From Phyto melanocephala (lineage: Eukaryota; Arthropoda; Insecta; Diptera; Rhinophoridae): a stretch of DNA of 64,000 bases. Where the stretch lies: contig OW799236.1 of assembly GCA_941918925.1 (NCBI GenBank), positions 13,429,474-13,493,473 on the forward strand. Reading direction: 5' to 3'. Below are positions 36,929 through 49,148 of the stretch, piece after piece (the first letter of the stretch is position 1; each line of letters opens with the position of its first letter). The position numbers and the translations under genes are program-made. The notes below the pieces were generated by a model. That model was given only the letters and a program-made list of their open reading frames with translations, did no database searches and was not told where the DNA came from.

Positions 36929-38062
36929 ATGAAGCAACATTTGACTGTAGTGGTGCTGTGTAAGTAGCACATTAATGGATTCTAAATAATAATGTTTAAT
37001 ATTTTTAAATAATAATTTATGACTTTCTTTTTGTGTTCTATAGGTTTAGGTCTGACTTCGGCTATAGCAGCTAAATTAAAAGATGATAATACTGGTCGTT
37101 CATTTTCGGTGGGAAGTGCAACAGAGGCTCCTCCAGTAATGTATAGAGCTATGCCGTATTATCCACAATATTACCCACCACCATGCAGTTGTCCGCCTGG
37201 TCCTCCTGGCCCACCAGGACCACCCGGTCTTCCTGGTCTTCACGGAAATCCTGGTCCTAAGGGTGATCGTGGCAATGTGGGTATGGACGGTTCTCCAGGA
37301 ATTCCTGGAAACCGAGGTAGACCCGGTATACCTGGAACGCCTGGTCGCCCAGGACGTCCAGGTCCACCAGGTGCTCCGGGTCCAATTGGTCCGCCTGGTC
37401 ACCATGACCATGGCAGTCATTTCCCAGTACCACCTGTAGTTATACAACCACCAGCATATGCAACACCAAATCATGGAAACCACCATCACCATCATCATCA
37501 TCACAACAACAACAATAATAATCGACCAGTCATCGTAGCTCCAGCACCAATTAATCCACCAGTTTATCAGCCACCTCCACCATCTTCACATGGACCCATA
37601 ATTGTTTTATCTCCTAGTGGTAGCACCAGTAGTGGTGGAGGAGGTTCCTCAGCCAGCAGTAGTGGTGGCGGTGGTGGTGGTGGTGCTGATGGTGGCATAA
37701 ATCGCTTCCCCGTAGTCACTAATAGACCTAATATAAGGTATATCCACTATAGTCGTAATCATCCCGAGAATCCTGGTTACTATCAGGAAAATCCAGAATA
37801 CAATGATGCGAATCCTCCACAAAATCCTAGCTATGATAAAAACTCCTCCGAAAATTATTATCAACAAAATACCGAAGATGCAGCCGAAGCACAAGATGTC
37901 ACTAATGACTTAGCAGACCCAATGCAAATTGCTTCAATTGGAGATGATGGCAATGGGGAACAAAATGAAGAGGAAAACCAGGCCAATGATGATTACGAAG
38001 AAAATGATCACTCACAAACAGCCCGTTTCTACAAGGCTGTTAAACTTACTTTGCGTTCTTAA
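36929..38062 (+). CDS. collagen-like gene 2, secreted, with His and Gly runs
   Basis: Exon 1 is 36929-36959, the intron is 36960-37043 (GTAAGT...CTATAG), and exon 2 is 37044-38062, giving 349 residues. The signal peptide is [21 protein letters not shown] Tyr/Pro linker ([11 protein letters not shown]) precedes Cys58-Ser-Cys60. There are 22 Gly-X-Y triplets (63-128), rich in GPP and GRP with GPKGDRG. Then come HHDHGSH, an eight-His plus six-Asn run, a Pro-rich patch, a Ser/Gly run with seven consecutive Gly, [17 protein letters not shown] repeats, an acidic region, and the C-terminal ARFYKAV shared with gene 1. AATAAA is at 38073, 11 nt after the stop. It is closest to gene 1 in plan, with the same triplet number. 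Non-collagen parts look intrinsically disordered. Confidence 0.88.
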
Positions 38063-38079
38063 GAATAATGACAATAAAT

Positions 38080-38655
38080 GGATGATATTTGGTTTAAAAT
38101 ATTATAAAAATTTTTTGCTCTTTTCAATTTTGTAAAATTTTATTTCAAACATAATATAATGCATTACAATCATATTATCTTCGATAAACAGCAGTGGTGG
38201 GGTTAAATATAAAAAAAAAATATTTTAAGCCATATTAATAGAAGAAAATTATTTTTATAATTTTACACTAGAAGAACATTAGTTGATATATCTAACAATT
38301 TGCATTTTTGGCTAAAATTAAAGGTATAAATTACTATCGAACCGAATCGGAACCGTTTTGCTGCTCCCCACAAAGTTTTATCGTATTCATAAAAATAACT
38401 TTTTTTTTACTGTCAGCACCAAATTTGAAACAGGAAAAAGAAGAATTAATGATGAATTCAGCCCTGCCCATGGTATCGTCCTTATCCCGTACAAGGCTTT
38501 TGGTTAGATTCAATTGTCATATTCACAAAGAATTGATATTAATTTTAAACTTCATCTAGCTACTGAGTCGTAACCTTCAGTTTTCGTTAAAATACAATAT
38601 GATGGTCAAATAGTAAATGGAGTTATTTTTATTGTACAAACACTTTAGGTTCCAT
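38080..38655. other. intergenic after gene 2
   Basis: An 83-codon open frame at 38308-38559 has no recognised relative and no promoter, so I leave it uncalled. Confidence 0.45.
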
Positions 38656-38656
38656 C

Positions 38657-38888
38657 AAGGCGAATTCAATCAGGTGATCTCTTTCCTACAAAACATTAAC
38701 CAAATGTATTTCGTTTTGTATACTTGAACCAAACTGTCAAAAATTCCCTGACTAAACACAAACAAACGCGCGTTTATGTACATTTTGAACAAACATAAAA
38801 ACCACAAAGCTTAACATTCTGGTCTTAAACAGCGTTCACAGCTGATGAACAGCTGGGCTGAAAAGTTCACCTAATGTGAATTTGCCGT
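38657..38888. mobile_element. MITE-like element with imperfect ends
   Basis: AAGGCGAATTCAATCAGGTG (left) pairs with the inverted right end, ACGGCAAATTCACATTAGGTG. The size is about 230 bp with no coding. The target duplication is not clear. Confidence 0.4.
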
Positions 38889-39329
38889 GGGTTCTATTTT
38901 GAGACTAAATATAAGAAAATAATCTAATGGCAATCGAACTTAAACAAATATATTAAAACATATTTTAATATAAGATAATTTTATAGTGATTAGGGTTGTA
39001 AATACAACAAAAATAAACTGTATTTTATGAAAATACTATCGAAATGTCTAATATATAAATTTAAAAAATTTTTTTTTTATTAAACAACAAAAAGTAAACT
39101 CAAGCTCAAGAACAGAATAAAAATAATTTATAATTTGTTCTTATAAGAATATAATTGTAACTGGTGTTTTATTTTGATCTTCACTGTATATGAAATAAAT
39201 AAGAAATTCCCTAGTTTTTAACAAACATTATCGATAATTTGTTTGACTAAGTATGTTTCTGCCAAACGATAACTGTGTGGCTGTTTAGGTATACGATTGG
39301 CGTCCGCTGTCAGAGTTTATTCACAAAAA

Positions 39330-39830
39330 GTCTTTAACCTTTTCATATTCAAAGAAATATTATACAAATTCAATTTTTAGTAACTGCCCTACAACAATTA
39401 GCATTTAAATTACAATATTGTATTTAGCATAAACAATTTTTACTTAAAAAAAAAAATAATTTAAAACAAATTTAAAAATCAAAACCGCTAAATGTTGTGT
39501 TTTTTTTCTATATCTGTAAAGAAACATCAGCCGACCAAAAATGCTTTATTTTGCGTAATTTTACTAGAATGTGTTAAATTTAAATAAGTTCTCTTTTCTA
39601 ATACGACATTACACGTAAACGCAGAATTTACCATAAAAATTAAATAAATAAAATAATAATAAATGCAAATTATAGCTAAATTTTAATTAGATTTATTATC
39701 ATAAAATAACGGATTTTAGCTAGAATGTGGGTGTTATATTAATTTTGTAATACCGTTTGTAACACACAAAAGGAAAGGCGATGGAGCTTGTTGATCCTCA
39801 AGAGAGTGCTTCAGAATAAAGTGCAAATAA
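39330..39830 (+). promoter_or_regulatory. distal upstream module of collagen-like gene 3
   Basis: This block recurs upstream of genes 4, 5 and 6. It starts AAAAGTCTTTAACC, then ATT-CAAAGAAAT, GCTTTATTTTGCGT, GGATTTTAGC, TTAATTTTGTAATACCG, GTAACACACA.AGGAAAGGCGAT, GAGCTTGTTGATCCT, CTTCAGAATAAAGTGCA. It lies 0.65-1.15 kb before the ATG. Conservation among paralogues may reflect function or only shared duplication. Confidence 0.5.
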
Positions 39831-40357
39831 TTTGAATATATATTCTTAATGTGGAATAATATTGGTAAGTTTTTTTAAGCAAAATATTTGCTTATTTTCT
39901 AAGTATCCAAGTAATAAAAGCTTGTAAACATTTTTCAAAAAAAAAAAAAAATGTTCAGGTATATTCACTTAATGCTTAATTTATTATTTTTATTTCACGG
40001 CTGTTGGTATGTATGTCCAATTTGTATTGTTGTCAAACCCTGATATATTTCCTAGGATTCAAACCATAATTGTAATCATTTATTCGATTTTCTTCATTAC
40101 ATCCCATCAAACTTTTTATACTTGTACAATTTTCTTTGTCTAGGTTGCAATCTACCCATTTTTTTTTTTTTTGATAACCATGAGAAAAAGATGTTGTAAA
40201 ACCTTGATTATTTTAGTTTTCTTAAAGAAAGTTTTATTGAAAAAATATTGATTATATAACTTTATAGTGTAACTTTTGCCAACACTGTTTATAACCCAAT
40301 TTTTAAAAAACAAAAACCAAAAAAAATTTTTCACCATCATTGAGAAGTGCAAAAAAA

Positions 40358-40440
40358 ATTCGTTACAACCCAATATAAAATAAATTTTGTCTTAAAAATC
40401 TTTTGTAAGCAAGCTAAGTTAAAAATTGTCTATATATAAG
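40358..40440 (+). promoter_or_regulatory. proximal element and TATA box of gene 3
   Basis: ATTCGTTACAACCCAATATA (40358) is followed, 82 bases on, by the end of TATATATAAG (40431-40440), then TGAATGCTAC. The same pair with the same spacing precedes genes 4, 5 and 6. Confidence 0.65.
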
Positions 40441-40477
40441 TGAATGCTACAGAGAGAAACTAAAATATTTGTCAACA

Positions 40478-41774
40478 ATGAGGCTACAACTCGCCATTGG
40501 GCAGCTTTGTGTGTAACATTTCCATTTTGTCATCTATTAAAGCTATAGTAAATAATCCATAATTATTTTTTTTTTTAGATTTAGGACTGCATATATCGCT
40601 AGCAATTTCAGCAGCCGGACGTTCGTTTTCCTTGCGAAATCCAGATCCCACGCCTGTTTTGGATCCGTTTAATCCATTTTTTTACTATCAGCCATCACCT
40701 TGTAACTGTCCCCCAGGACAGCCTGGTCCTCCAGGACCACCGGGTCCTCCTGGCTCTCCAGGCAAACCAGGGCTTAAAGGCGATGATGGAGATAAAGGTC
40801 CTGTTGGCCCTGACGGTATTCCTGGCAACCAAGGTAAGCCCGGCATTCCGGGTGCTCCTGGCAGCCGTGGTGAACCCGGCATGCCCGGTAAACCTGGAAG
40901 CATAGGTAAACCCGGCCTTCCTGGTGATATAGGACTACCAGGTCCTGAAGGGCGTCAAGGTTCAACAGGTGCTCCCGGTCCAGTTGGACCACCGGGTAAT
41001 TGCGATCATCACCATCATCATCCTCATAAACCAACTGATAATGCACCACCATCCTGCCACATTAATTATTGTAAGCCCATGAACCCTTCACCAATGCACT
41101 GGTCATCCATTTATCCGTTAACACCAATTCCTTCATCCCCTTTATCTCTGCCGGGGCTACCAATACTTACACGACCACCAGGTATTAGTTTACGTGGTGC
41201 AAGTATTAGTTCAACCACTACAAAACCTTTGGTAATAACTAAAAAAGTTTCCAGTCACAGTGATCTTGGTACCATCATTTATCGCTATAAGGATCACAAA
41301 TTGCAACCCACTCTAATTGACGATAACACTTCTACAAATGATGAGTTGGATCTTCAACTAAATGAAGAACATATAGACGAAGATTTGGAACAAATCGACG
41401 ACAACGATTTAGATGTAGAAGAATTAAGCAATAGCGAGACAGGTATATTTGTTGAGGAACAAAACTCTAACAATAATTTTGAGCAAAATGATATAAAGAG
41501 GCAGCAGGCACATAATGGTAATGCGCTCAAATCACAACAATCCCATCAGCACAAGATCACTAGTAACAAGCAAGAGAGTAATAACAGTAATGAAGAAATT
41601 ATTGACAATAGCAACCAAAATAATCAAAACAACAACAGCAATTATATGATGCCACTTGTTAAATTATCGCCAAAATACAATGAAACTTCCAGTGATCCAC
41701 AACATACCGAAAAAGCAACAGATGACGACAAAGTTAAAAGCATCGACGACCTTGATTTTTTATTCGCAGAATAG
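40478..41774 (+). CDS. collagen-like gene 3, longest member with acidic tail
   Basis: Exon 1 is 40478-40508, the intron is 40509-40578 (weaker GTGTGT donor, TTTTTTAG acceptor), and exon 2 is 40579-41774, giving 408 residues. The signal peptide is [19 protein letters not shown] with cleavage around 19-22. A TPV linker motif precedes Cys52-Asn-Cys54. There are 31 uninterrupted Gly-X-Y triplets (57-149), with the charged [10 protein letters not shown] and [10 protein letters not shown]. The next residues, [11 protein letters not shown], add a third Cys, and CHINYC adds two more. The tail has LPGLP, a [13 protein letters not shown] motif, a strongly Asp/Glu-rich stretch and Asn/Gln repeats. AATAAA is at 41821. 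Extra Cys and His residues could bind metal or cross-link; that is inference. Confidence 0.87.
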
Positions 41775-41829
41775 ACAATACATTTTTTAAATCAATGTTA
41801 TGAAGATTTATAGTCAAATGAATAAATTG

Positions 41830-43682
41830 TTAAGAGGCTTTATTGCTGGTAGGTACGAAGTTTGATATGTGGTATTTTGTGGTTCAATTAGTGCACAGAA
41901 AAATTATTGTTTCGAAACTTTCAATTATTTTAATAATGGAACTCTTTACAAATTAAAATATTTTGAAGTTTTATTATTATTTTTACAAAATACTTTTAAA
42001 TTTTTGTAAAAAAATTAAGAAAATTATATCATTTTAAAAAACAAAAATAAGAAATACGAAAAATTTTTTATAACAAAAAATTTTTGTCGAGAACTAGTTA
42101 AACTGAAATTCACTGTACTGCTAGAAATGGATAAAATATTGAAAACCCTATGGCCATTCTGAGAAAGAATGATTTGGTAAGTATCCGCATACAAACGTAT
42201 TTATGTCGAAATGTTTTGGGCTTTAAAAAAAGAGCAGGGCAATGACAAGGTGACCCTATTTAATACTTGAAAGAAACTTGGTTCACCAGGTAGCAATGCA
42301 TCAACATATTGGTGATGCGTGTGTGTTTGTCTTTGCAAATAACCTTTTTGAAGTTAATGATGATAGTGATTTCCTTTTGACGAAAAGTGGACATTAACGT
42401 TTTAGCATGTCAGTGTTGTTATATTGGCTTTTTATAAAATAACTTCTAAATACATACATACGTCTGACTGTTTTATAGCCCGGAAACACCGTTCCACTTT
42501 AACGACAGAAGCCCTTTTAATGGCATAATTGTAACTTTCGATGTAATTGCAGATGTTACTCTTGTCAAAATCTCTAGTATCCTGAATACCTAGGTAATGG
42601 ACACATCCTCCCAGAATATATTTAGGTCAAGCTTTAGCTATCAGATGTCGGAATTAGAAAAGTCACCGAATTCCAAACAAAGTGATTGCTTGTATGTATG
42701 TTTGTTAGTGTGTACGGCTTTGAGTGCGATTGAGTAGGTGGTATGGTATTAACAACATTGAGAAAAAATGCTGGTTTCGTTTATTTGGTCTATAAACCAT
42801 TGCAAACCCTAGTGAATATCAATTTTGTACTCATTAAAAGACTTTGCTTCATCCGTGATAAAGTGATCATTGTGCTAGGTTAAACTTTAATGGGCTCATC
42901 CATAAACAGCTTTATAAGAGGTTTATACCCAGTAAAAAAATTAGAAGTAGTGCAAAGCGAATTACATTTTCAAGACTTCTAAATCAATTGTGTAAAAGCA
43001 TTCATTCATGAATGTAACATCATGCTAAATATCTTAAACAATTCATGTAAACAAACAAATTCAACTCATGAAACATCCGATGCTTCTCATCAAATATGCA
43101 TGAGTTCTAAATATGTACTTAGAATGGAGTGCAGTTTATTAATCTATTCATGTAAATATATGATCTCCAGTGACACGCTAATGTTAAAATCATTAGTGTT
43201 TTCACCTAAATTCAATCACTTCGTCACCAGTTGAACCCCTGCAAATCCACTTTTTTGTCATAGATTTTTTTGCTGGGTAACAATAAATAGCGCTTTTAAG
43301 CTTTTTTAAACCGTTAATAACTTTTAAATATCTATTGTAGCTTCAGCCCTACTTTAAACCTTTTATAGGTGACATTTACAGCTGAGAAAATATGTTTTCA
43401 TATATTTATTACGTTTTTTCTTTAGCTTTTAATAGGTGTTAAAAATTGCAAAGGATAAATCAAATAAATATAATGAGTGTAATTAATTTAATTTCTACAA
43501 TCGTTAAGTTACTACATAGAAACTATTTTAAAATATCTGCATAATTCTTAGACATTTCTTTTTTTTTCATTAAACAAAACACCCAGTGTTGTACAACAAA
43601 CAACAACTTTTTCGGTATTTGCATACTGGTTGTACTTGTTCACAAAAATATTGTTTAGACAATCTCTCTAATATTCTTTTAA
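41830..43682. other. intergenic between genes 3 and 4
   Basis: No gene, tandem repeat or inverted ends supported. The short open frame at 43022-43234 is chance. Confidence 0.5.
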
Positions 43683-43842
43683 CTGCCTGTTCAACGATGT
43701 CGAAAGAAAACCCAAGCGAAATTTCATTCGTACAAATACGTTGAAAATAAAAACAAATTTTTAGTTTTTGTTGTTGTTTTCAATATATATGTACGAATGA
43801 ATATTTCGCTTTGGCTTTCTTTCGACATCGTTGAACAGGCAG
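43683..43842. mobile_element. 160-bp palindromic MITE, copy 2
   Basis: Nearly identical to the copy at 23303. The flanks are TAA on the left (43680-43682) and TGA on the right, a 3-bp duplication with one change. Confidence 0.8.
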
Positions 43843-44470
43843 TGATTGTTTTACGTTTGTAACAAAAGACAATATGCCTACTTTAAAATAGTTGTTTAAA
43901 TTGCTACTAAGTAATTTTATTTTATTTTTCAGCTCTTTATGGCTACTTAGAAAGTCGGTTAATTGATTTTTTCATCGCTAACTTAACGTCTAGACGAGCC
44001 CTCGATTCGTTCAGACTAAAACAAGACGTCGGCCGAGCAACTGTCCAAAAATTTGTCATGTTCTTTGATATGGAGAAAACGTATAAAGTGTATTTTGTTG
44101 ATATTTTTATATGGCGTCGCTTTCTTTCATATTCAAAATGCCTTTTAACATCAGACATCGTTGTTCGAACAAATGTTTTGACAACGCTGTTTGAATACGA
44201 ACAAAACATCGACAACAGCGGTCCACACCAGGCAAAGTCATGTGCGCACAAAATATTGTTCGTTATTTGAACAAATCGATGGATGGTGTGGACCATACAT
44301 GACATGCAACTACAGAAGTAATAAAATCGTTTTATAGTTAATTTCGTTCTACTAACCGTTTAAAAATAATAATTCTTATAACTGGTTTATAAGACAACAA
44401 CTCTTTAATAACTAATGTAAACACAAAACCTTAAATATGATATTTTTATGAATAAGAACGTAAAGTTATA
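43843..44470. other. intergenic with internal inverted repeats
   Basis: A mixed-composition stretch (43980-44310) contains inverted pieces such as GGTCCACACC (44219) and GGTGTGGACC (44284), and related GTTCGAACAAATGTTTTGACAA / GAACAAAACATCGACAA blocks. It is possibly a decayed transposon; ends not defined. Confidence 0.35.
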
Positions 44471-44930
44471 ACAAGAAACAGTGCTATATTCGGCCGTGCC
44501 CAATCTGATAATACCCTTCACCACCATTTTACATAGAAATAATGACCACATTTTAGTTTAGCCTAGATTTCATATTTTAAGTTGAGCTCCTTTTGCTTTA
44601 TCAATTTTGATGCCATCTTTGATTTTGAATTATTAAATGGCTTGCTGTATTCTATTAATCAGGTTGTTTTATTCGATACATATTACATATTAATGGAGAG
44701 AACAAATTTTTTTTGCCATTTTGTTTCAGACGCCATCTTGAATTTCACACTTTCTTAATAGTTTTCTGTATTCAACTGGTCGGGCTGTTTCATTTGATAC
44801 CAATATTGTATTGTATCGGTGGAATGGGATATTATTATGACTCGTATATTAGCCATCTTGGGTTTTTGCCATTTACTAATAAGACGTTTCATTTGATAAC
44901 CATATTGGCTCTCTCAGTTATATAGAAGCT
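44471..44930 (+). repeat. dispersed repeat family 3 copy
   Basis: ACAAGAAACAGTGCTATATT with the CGGCCGTGCCCAAT hairpin, then AATCTGATAATACCCTTCACC and repeated GACGCCATCTTGAAT and GATACCAATATTG modules as at 5935. Confidence 0.6.
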
Positions 44931-45191
44931 GAAGAAAATCGATTTTCTTTTGTAAATATTTTGAAAAACGACGAAATATTCGTATTTTGGTGCTTATATC
45001 TCAGTTAGTTTTAAACCGATTTTTTACATTTTCTCAGTTATAATTTTTGTAGTTACGGCTTATGCTTAGGTGACTTTAAAGTGCCCAAAAATTATCTTAG
45101 AGCTTGAAAATTTTATATATATAAAAGACATATATATTTTTTAAATAATTTTTGACTTTGGGCATATGCATATGGGCATTTCCCTGTCATC

Positions 45192-45687
45192 GTACGTGAC
45201 ATTTGTACTCCTTTAAAGTGAAGTAATTTTTGAAAAATAAGAGTAACTGAAACAAAATTAGATCTTTATGTTCCATTCAAAGGGTACTTATTAAAAAATA
45301 AAAAATTATATTCTAATCATTGTTGTCTAAAATATCCAGAAAAATAAGAATATATTGTACGTGACATAAAACAAAAGTGATTTTGAAATATAAAAAAATC
45401 TGCGAATCTTGGGAGGTATTTTTTCTTTTTTTAATTTCTTACACTAAATTAAATATTTTTCATTTAAAATCCATCATACTTAATTGAAAACAATCTTAAA
45501 TGTTTTTATAATAAATTCAATTTAATATTGTTCGTGACATACCGTACGTGACAGATTTTTATCTAATAGTATTCTTAGGTAATAAAGTTTATATTATGAA
45601 AAGTAAAATTCTAAATTAGGTGCTCTTGCGACTGTTCAAATACGAATGACGGAGAAAAATATTGTTTTTGCACTACGTACGTGACAT
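45192..45687 (+). repeat. five spaced GTACGTGACA motifs
   Basis: GTACGTGACA occurs at 45192, 45357, 45544 and 45677, with a variant TTCGTGACAT at 45531. Spacings between clusters are about 165, 175-187 and 133-147 bases, and the intervening DNA is AT-rich and dissimilar. This may be a degenerate tandem repeat or a cluster of binding sites. Confidence 0.5.
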
Positions 45688-46129
45688 TAAAATAACATCC
45701 CAGAGAAATCAAAAAAAAAAAAAATACTAATTGGACTTTATATTTTCTTTTTTCTTATGGATCTTGTTAATTGTTGTCGTTACCTTAATTTTAAAGCATA
45801 TTTACAATTACAATTTATTTTGATAATTTAGACGCTTGAAAACAAATAGTTGATTAAAATTCTTAAAAAAAAATCCAAGAAATAATCAGATTAAACTCTT
45901 ATTATTGCTCTTAAAATAATTTAAAAAGCTCTTAATACCTACTTACTACTTACCTACTAAATACTTATGTTGAAAAACTTTCAAGAGTTTTTATTTTCAC
46001 AGTCGTGATTGACATATTCATGGAAATGTCCATATAATAAGTGACTAAATTCTCCAAAATGTTATACGAATATATCTAGATGCTTTTCATATCTTTAAAC
46101 AGTCACAAGAGTGTTTGCAAGTTTTACTG

Positions 46130-46412
46130 GGGCTGAAAATATTTGATTTTTATAATGAAAATATGGGGGAAAACAGAATTGTGTTTCTCTGCTCATATCG
46201 CAACGAATATTTGCAATGTTTTCATGCCCTATATGGGTATAGTCCATGTCAGGAGATTACGGAGAGACAGACAATGCTCAATCGTCTCCCCTATATATAA
46301 GCGCTTAATAAATATATTTGTTCTTTGTGGTATCGGAAATGAATATTGCAGAAATTTCATACGTAATGACAAACCTATATATACCACTACACTCTCTGTG
46401 AAGGGCATACAA
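46130..46412 (+). repeat. dispersed repeat family 1, 3' fragment
   Basis: Holds GGAGAGACAGACAATGCTCAATCG, TATTTGTTCTTTGTGGTATCGGAAATG, ACGTAATGACAAACCTATATATACC and GTGAAGGGCATACAAAA, the family 1 3' half. Confidence 0.6.
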
Positions 46413-46419
46413 AAGTCTT

Positions 46420-46890
46420 TAACCTTTTAATATTGAAAGAAATTTTTTAGTGACTTAAATTTTAGTTTCTACTCCAAAGCAATTAGCATTTAAATTATCA
46501 CTTTAAATATACAAAATTGAATAATAAAACTTAAATAGCAAAATTAATAAACTTGTTTTAATTTTTATAAAAATAAACAAAAATTTAGCAAAAAATAAAG
46601 AAGACTTGCTAGACTTATTAACAAATTTTTATTAAATTTTACATCTGGGTATGTGTTTTTTCCATCACAGTTTTATAGATGCGTAAAATTAAAATTAATT
46701 TTTTTAAAGAATTAATGCAAATTACAGCATTGTTTAAATAACTGTTACTGTCGTAAAATGACGGCTTCTAGAAGTTCTAATAAGTTTTATAGTCCTAAAA
46801 TAACGACTTTTAGCTACAAAGTGTACGTTTATTAATTTTGCAATAACGTTTGCAACATACGCAAGGAAAGAAAACGAAAATTCTTTGAGA
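46420..46890 (+). promoter_or_regulatory. distal upstream module of gene 4, displaced
   Basis: AAAGTCTTTAACCTTTTAATATTGAAAGAAAT, CAATTAGCATTTAAATTA, GACTTTTAGCTACAAAGTG and TTAATTTTGCAATAACGTTTGCAACATACG align with the module upstream of gene 3. Insertions (47059-48600) push it 2.2-2.7 kb from its gene. Confidence 0.45.
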
Positions 46891-47058
46891 AGCTTAAAGG
46901 CATTTTTAAAACGTTTTCAATAATTTTTGTAAAATTACAAATATTTGATTTGATAAATTTTGGATTTAATTTTCTTAGTTTGAACTTACTCTTTTGTGCT
47001 GGAGTGGAAAAATTAAAAAAATAAAGTTTAGATTTTTAGGGTAAACATACATATCGAT

Positions 47059-47295
47059 GGTCACAAGTAGAAAGGCCCTAACTTGTATTTTATATGGAAT
47101 TGAGTTTTCCATTGATTTCAGTACATTTCATACAAATACATCACATCACAAAAATTTAACGCAATATTATCAAAAATAAGAGTTTAACAAGTAATTTTAC
47201 TAAAGAAGTTACATTATGATAATGCAGTTTCTATTACGTTTTTACCTTTTCCTGTAAAGTTGCAATTATTTGGGTTAGGGCCTTTCTACTTATGA
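47059..47295 (+). mobile_element. MITE with AAGTAGAAAGGCCCTAA ends, copy 1
   Basis: Left end TCACAAGTAGAAAGGCCCTA and right end the complement of TCATAAGTAGAAAGGCCCTA; interior has TTTTCCTGTAAAGTTGCAATT. A related inverted copy is at 53352-53573. No coding. Confidence 0.65.
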
Positions 47296-47374
47296 ACAAC
47301 AATGTGTTCTTTTGCTTACATTTTTTAGTCATTTTATTTTTAAACAATTATAAAGTTGTTAAGGCTTATATTTG

Positions 47375-47464
47375 TTAAAAATATTTTAGTTTTATAAAAG
47401 GCTTATTTGACAAATTTCTGTACAATATCTGTCAAATAAGCCTTTAACAAACCTAAAATATTTG
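47375..47464. repeat. long near-perfect hairpin
   Basis: The arms share AAAGGCTTATTTGACA (16 bp, perfect), extended outward through TATTTTAG and TAAATATT-like pairing to about 35-40 bp, around a 17-nt loop. It could be a very small MITE or a hairpin RNA; no other support for transcription. Confidence 0.5.
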
Positions 47465-47869
47465 TTATGGATTAGACCGTAAATATATTGATGTCGCCGG
47501 ATTCGAACACACATTTCTAAAAAAAATGTAGAAAAATTCAACTTGTAGCCCTATCAAACAAAAATAATGATTTTCCAGTTATCGTTTTACATACCCGGGC
47601 TCCTGGCAGGAATTGACTAGCTTTTTTAAATTTTTTCCTAAAAATATATTTAAATAAATTGCATCGTAAATAAAGACTGATTTCTTTGCTATTTGCCATT
47701 CCAGCTAAAAAACAATATTCGTTATATTTGGAAGTGCCAGAAATGCTCACTAAGGTTTTTTATTTTACAATGAGTAGACTGAAGAACTACCAACGATTGT
47801 ATTTTATTATCATTACCGTGTGAAAAATGAGTTTCGTAAATTGTGTCAATTTTGTCGACCCATATATGA

Positions 47870-48600
47870 TCCTTTGAACAAACTATTCAAGCTGTTGTGA
47901 TAAGAATTTGCACCAGTTGCACTTTATTCGACATGGAGCCGTCAACCCGTATGCGTAGAGTGCGATACCGAGGAGAAAACTGCTTCTGCAGTCATTGGCA
48001 TAACTAGAACTCACTTCAAAATTAAAAAAAAAGATAATTATTAAAAATTATTTAATTCAGTTTAATATTTTACAAAAAAAAAAAAAATTTTAAGCTTTTG
48101 CCACATAAAATGGGCAATGCAATTGCAATACGTAAATTAGTCGCCGTTGACAACAATTGGACTTAAGTTATTCAACCATCTTAAAGGCCAATGCGATGAT
48201 TTTTTTTTTTTTTTGTCCGAAATATTATTTATTTATTTTTATTTTCAATTCTATACACAAGACTTGTAGTCCTATTACAGTACAGAATGCCTTAATATCA
48301 AAAACAAAATTTTAAATTGGAAGTTTGAACAAGACGGTGCCATAAATCTGTCAAGAGGCAAGTTTGCTGAGAAATTAATCTCATGTTTCGGTGCAGTTTA
48401 TTAGCCAACTAGATCAAATAGACTATTATTTTCTGGGGTATGTATGAGTAAATTACAGCTGTCGTTGGTGAGATATCGACCGAAATAGTTGAAAAAGTAT
48501 GCTGACATTGGAGATCATTGATGGACCGTGATGACGTATCACCGGCTAACATTAACATCAAATAATCTCTAACAAAATAACAGCAGGCATTTATTTTTTG
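47870..48600 (+). pseudogene. degraded mariner-like transposase
   Basis: The plus strand reads EQTIQAVVIRICTSCTLFDM then EPSTRMRRVR (47877-47970), the helix-turn-helix part of the 21128-type transposase. Later come QDGA-like and SRS-like remnants (48320-48420) and KVCRHWRSLMDRDD-like C-terminal pieces (48500-48550). Frameshifts, stops and an internal poly-T tract mean it is dead. It lies between gene 4 and its distal module. Confidence 0.55.
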
Positions 48601-49021
48601 CCCCAAATAAATATTTATTCGTTTTGCAAGCTTACAATATTTTTAAATTTTCAATACCCAAACGGTCAAAAATTTACCCGGTAAATGAAAGTGTTTTAAG
48701 CACCCCATACGCCTTTCAATCCAATTAGTAACTGAGTCGGTTGTTATCCAAATCAAGGCGTGTATGGCTCTGTCAATTTATTACTTTGGCAATTGTCGAG
48801 TTGGTTGGAGAAATATCAAAAGATTTTGATTTTTTCAAGTTGGCTAGTAAGTCTTTTAATTCGATTGTTCTGTGTGTGTTCAAGTATCTTGATCAGCTGT
48901 CAAAATTTGTTTGTAGTTTTCAATTCTTTCAACTCAGTTTGTGAAATGTGTGACTAATAAAAATATCCAATAACTTTTTTTAACCATAAAACTTGTGTTA
49001 ATTAATGAGGAGTGCAAAATA
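48601..49021. other. intergenic before gene 4
   Basis: Overlapping open frames at 48741-48957 have no relative that I know. Confidence 0.45.
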
Positions 49022-49104
49022 ATTCGTTACAACCGAAAATATATAAAATGATCATTAAAATACACTTTTGTAAAGAAATAAAATTTTATTTTGCCTATAT
49101 AAAC
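49022..49104 (+). promoter_or_regulatory. proximal element and TATA box of gene 4
   Basis: ATTCGTTACAACC (49022-49034), then TATATAAA (49096-49103) at the same spacing as in genes 3, 5 and 6; the second half of the element (CCAATATA) is altered here to GAAAATATA. Confidence 0.6.
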
Positions 49105-49148
49105 GAATGCTACCAAGAGAAACTTAGATAGTGAAATATTTGACAACA

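Noticed and set aside
38308..38559. 83-codon open frame after gene 2
   Set aside because: No signal peptide, promoter, relative or splice support; composition not distinct from intergenic DNA.
43943..44305. 120-codon minus-strand open frame
   Set aside because: It overlaps inverted-repeat DNA that looks like a decayed transposon, and I recognise no domain.
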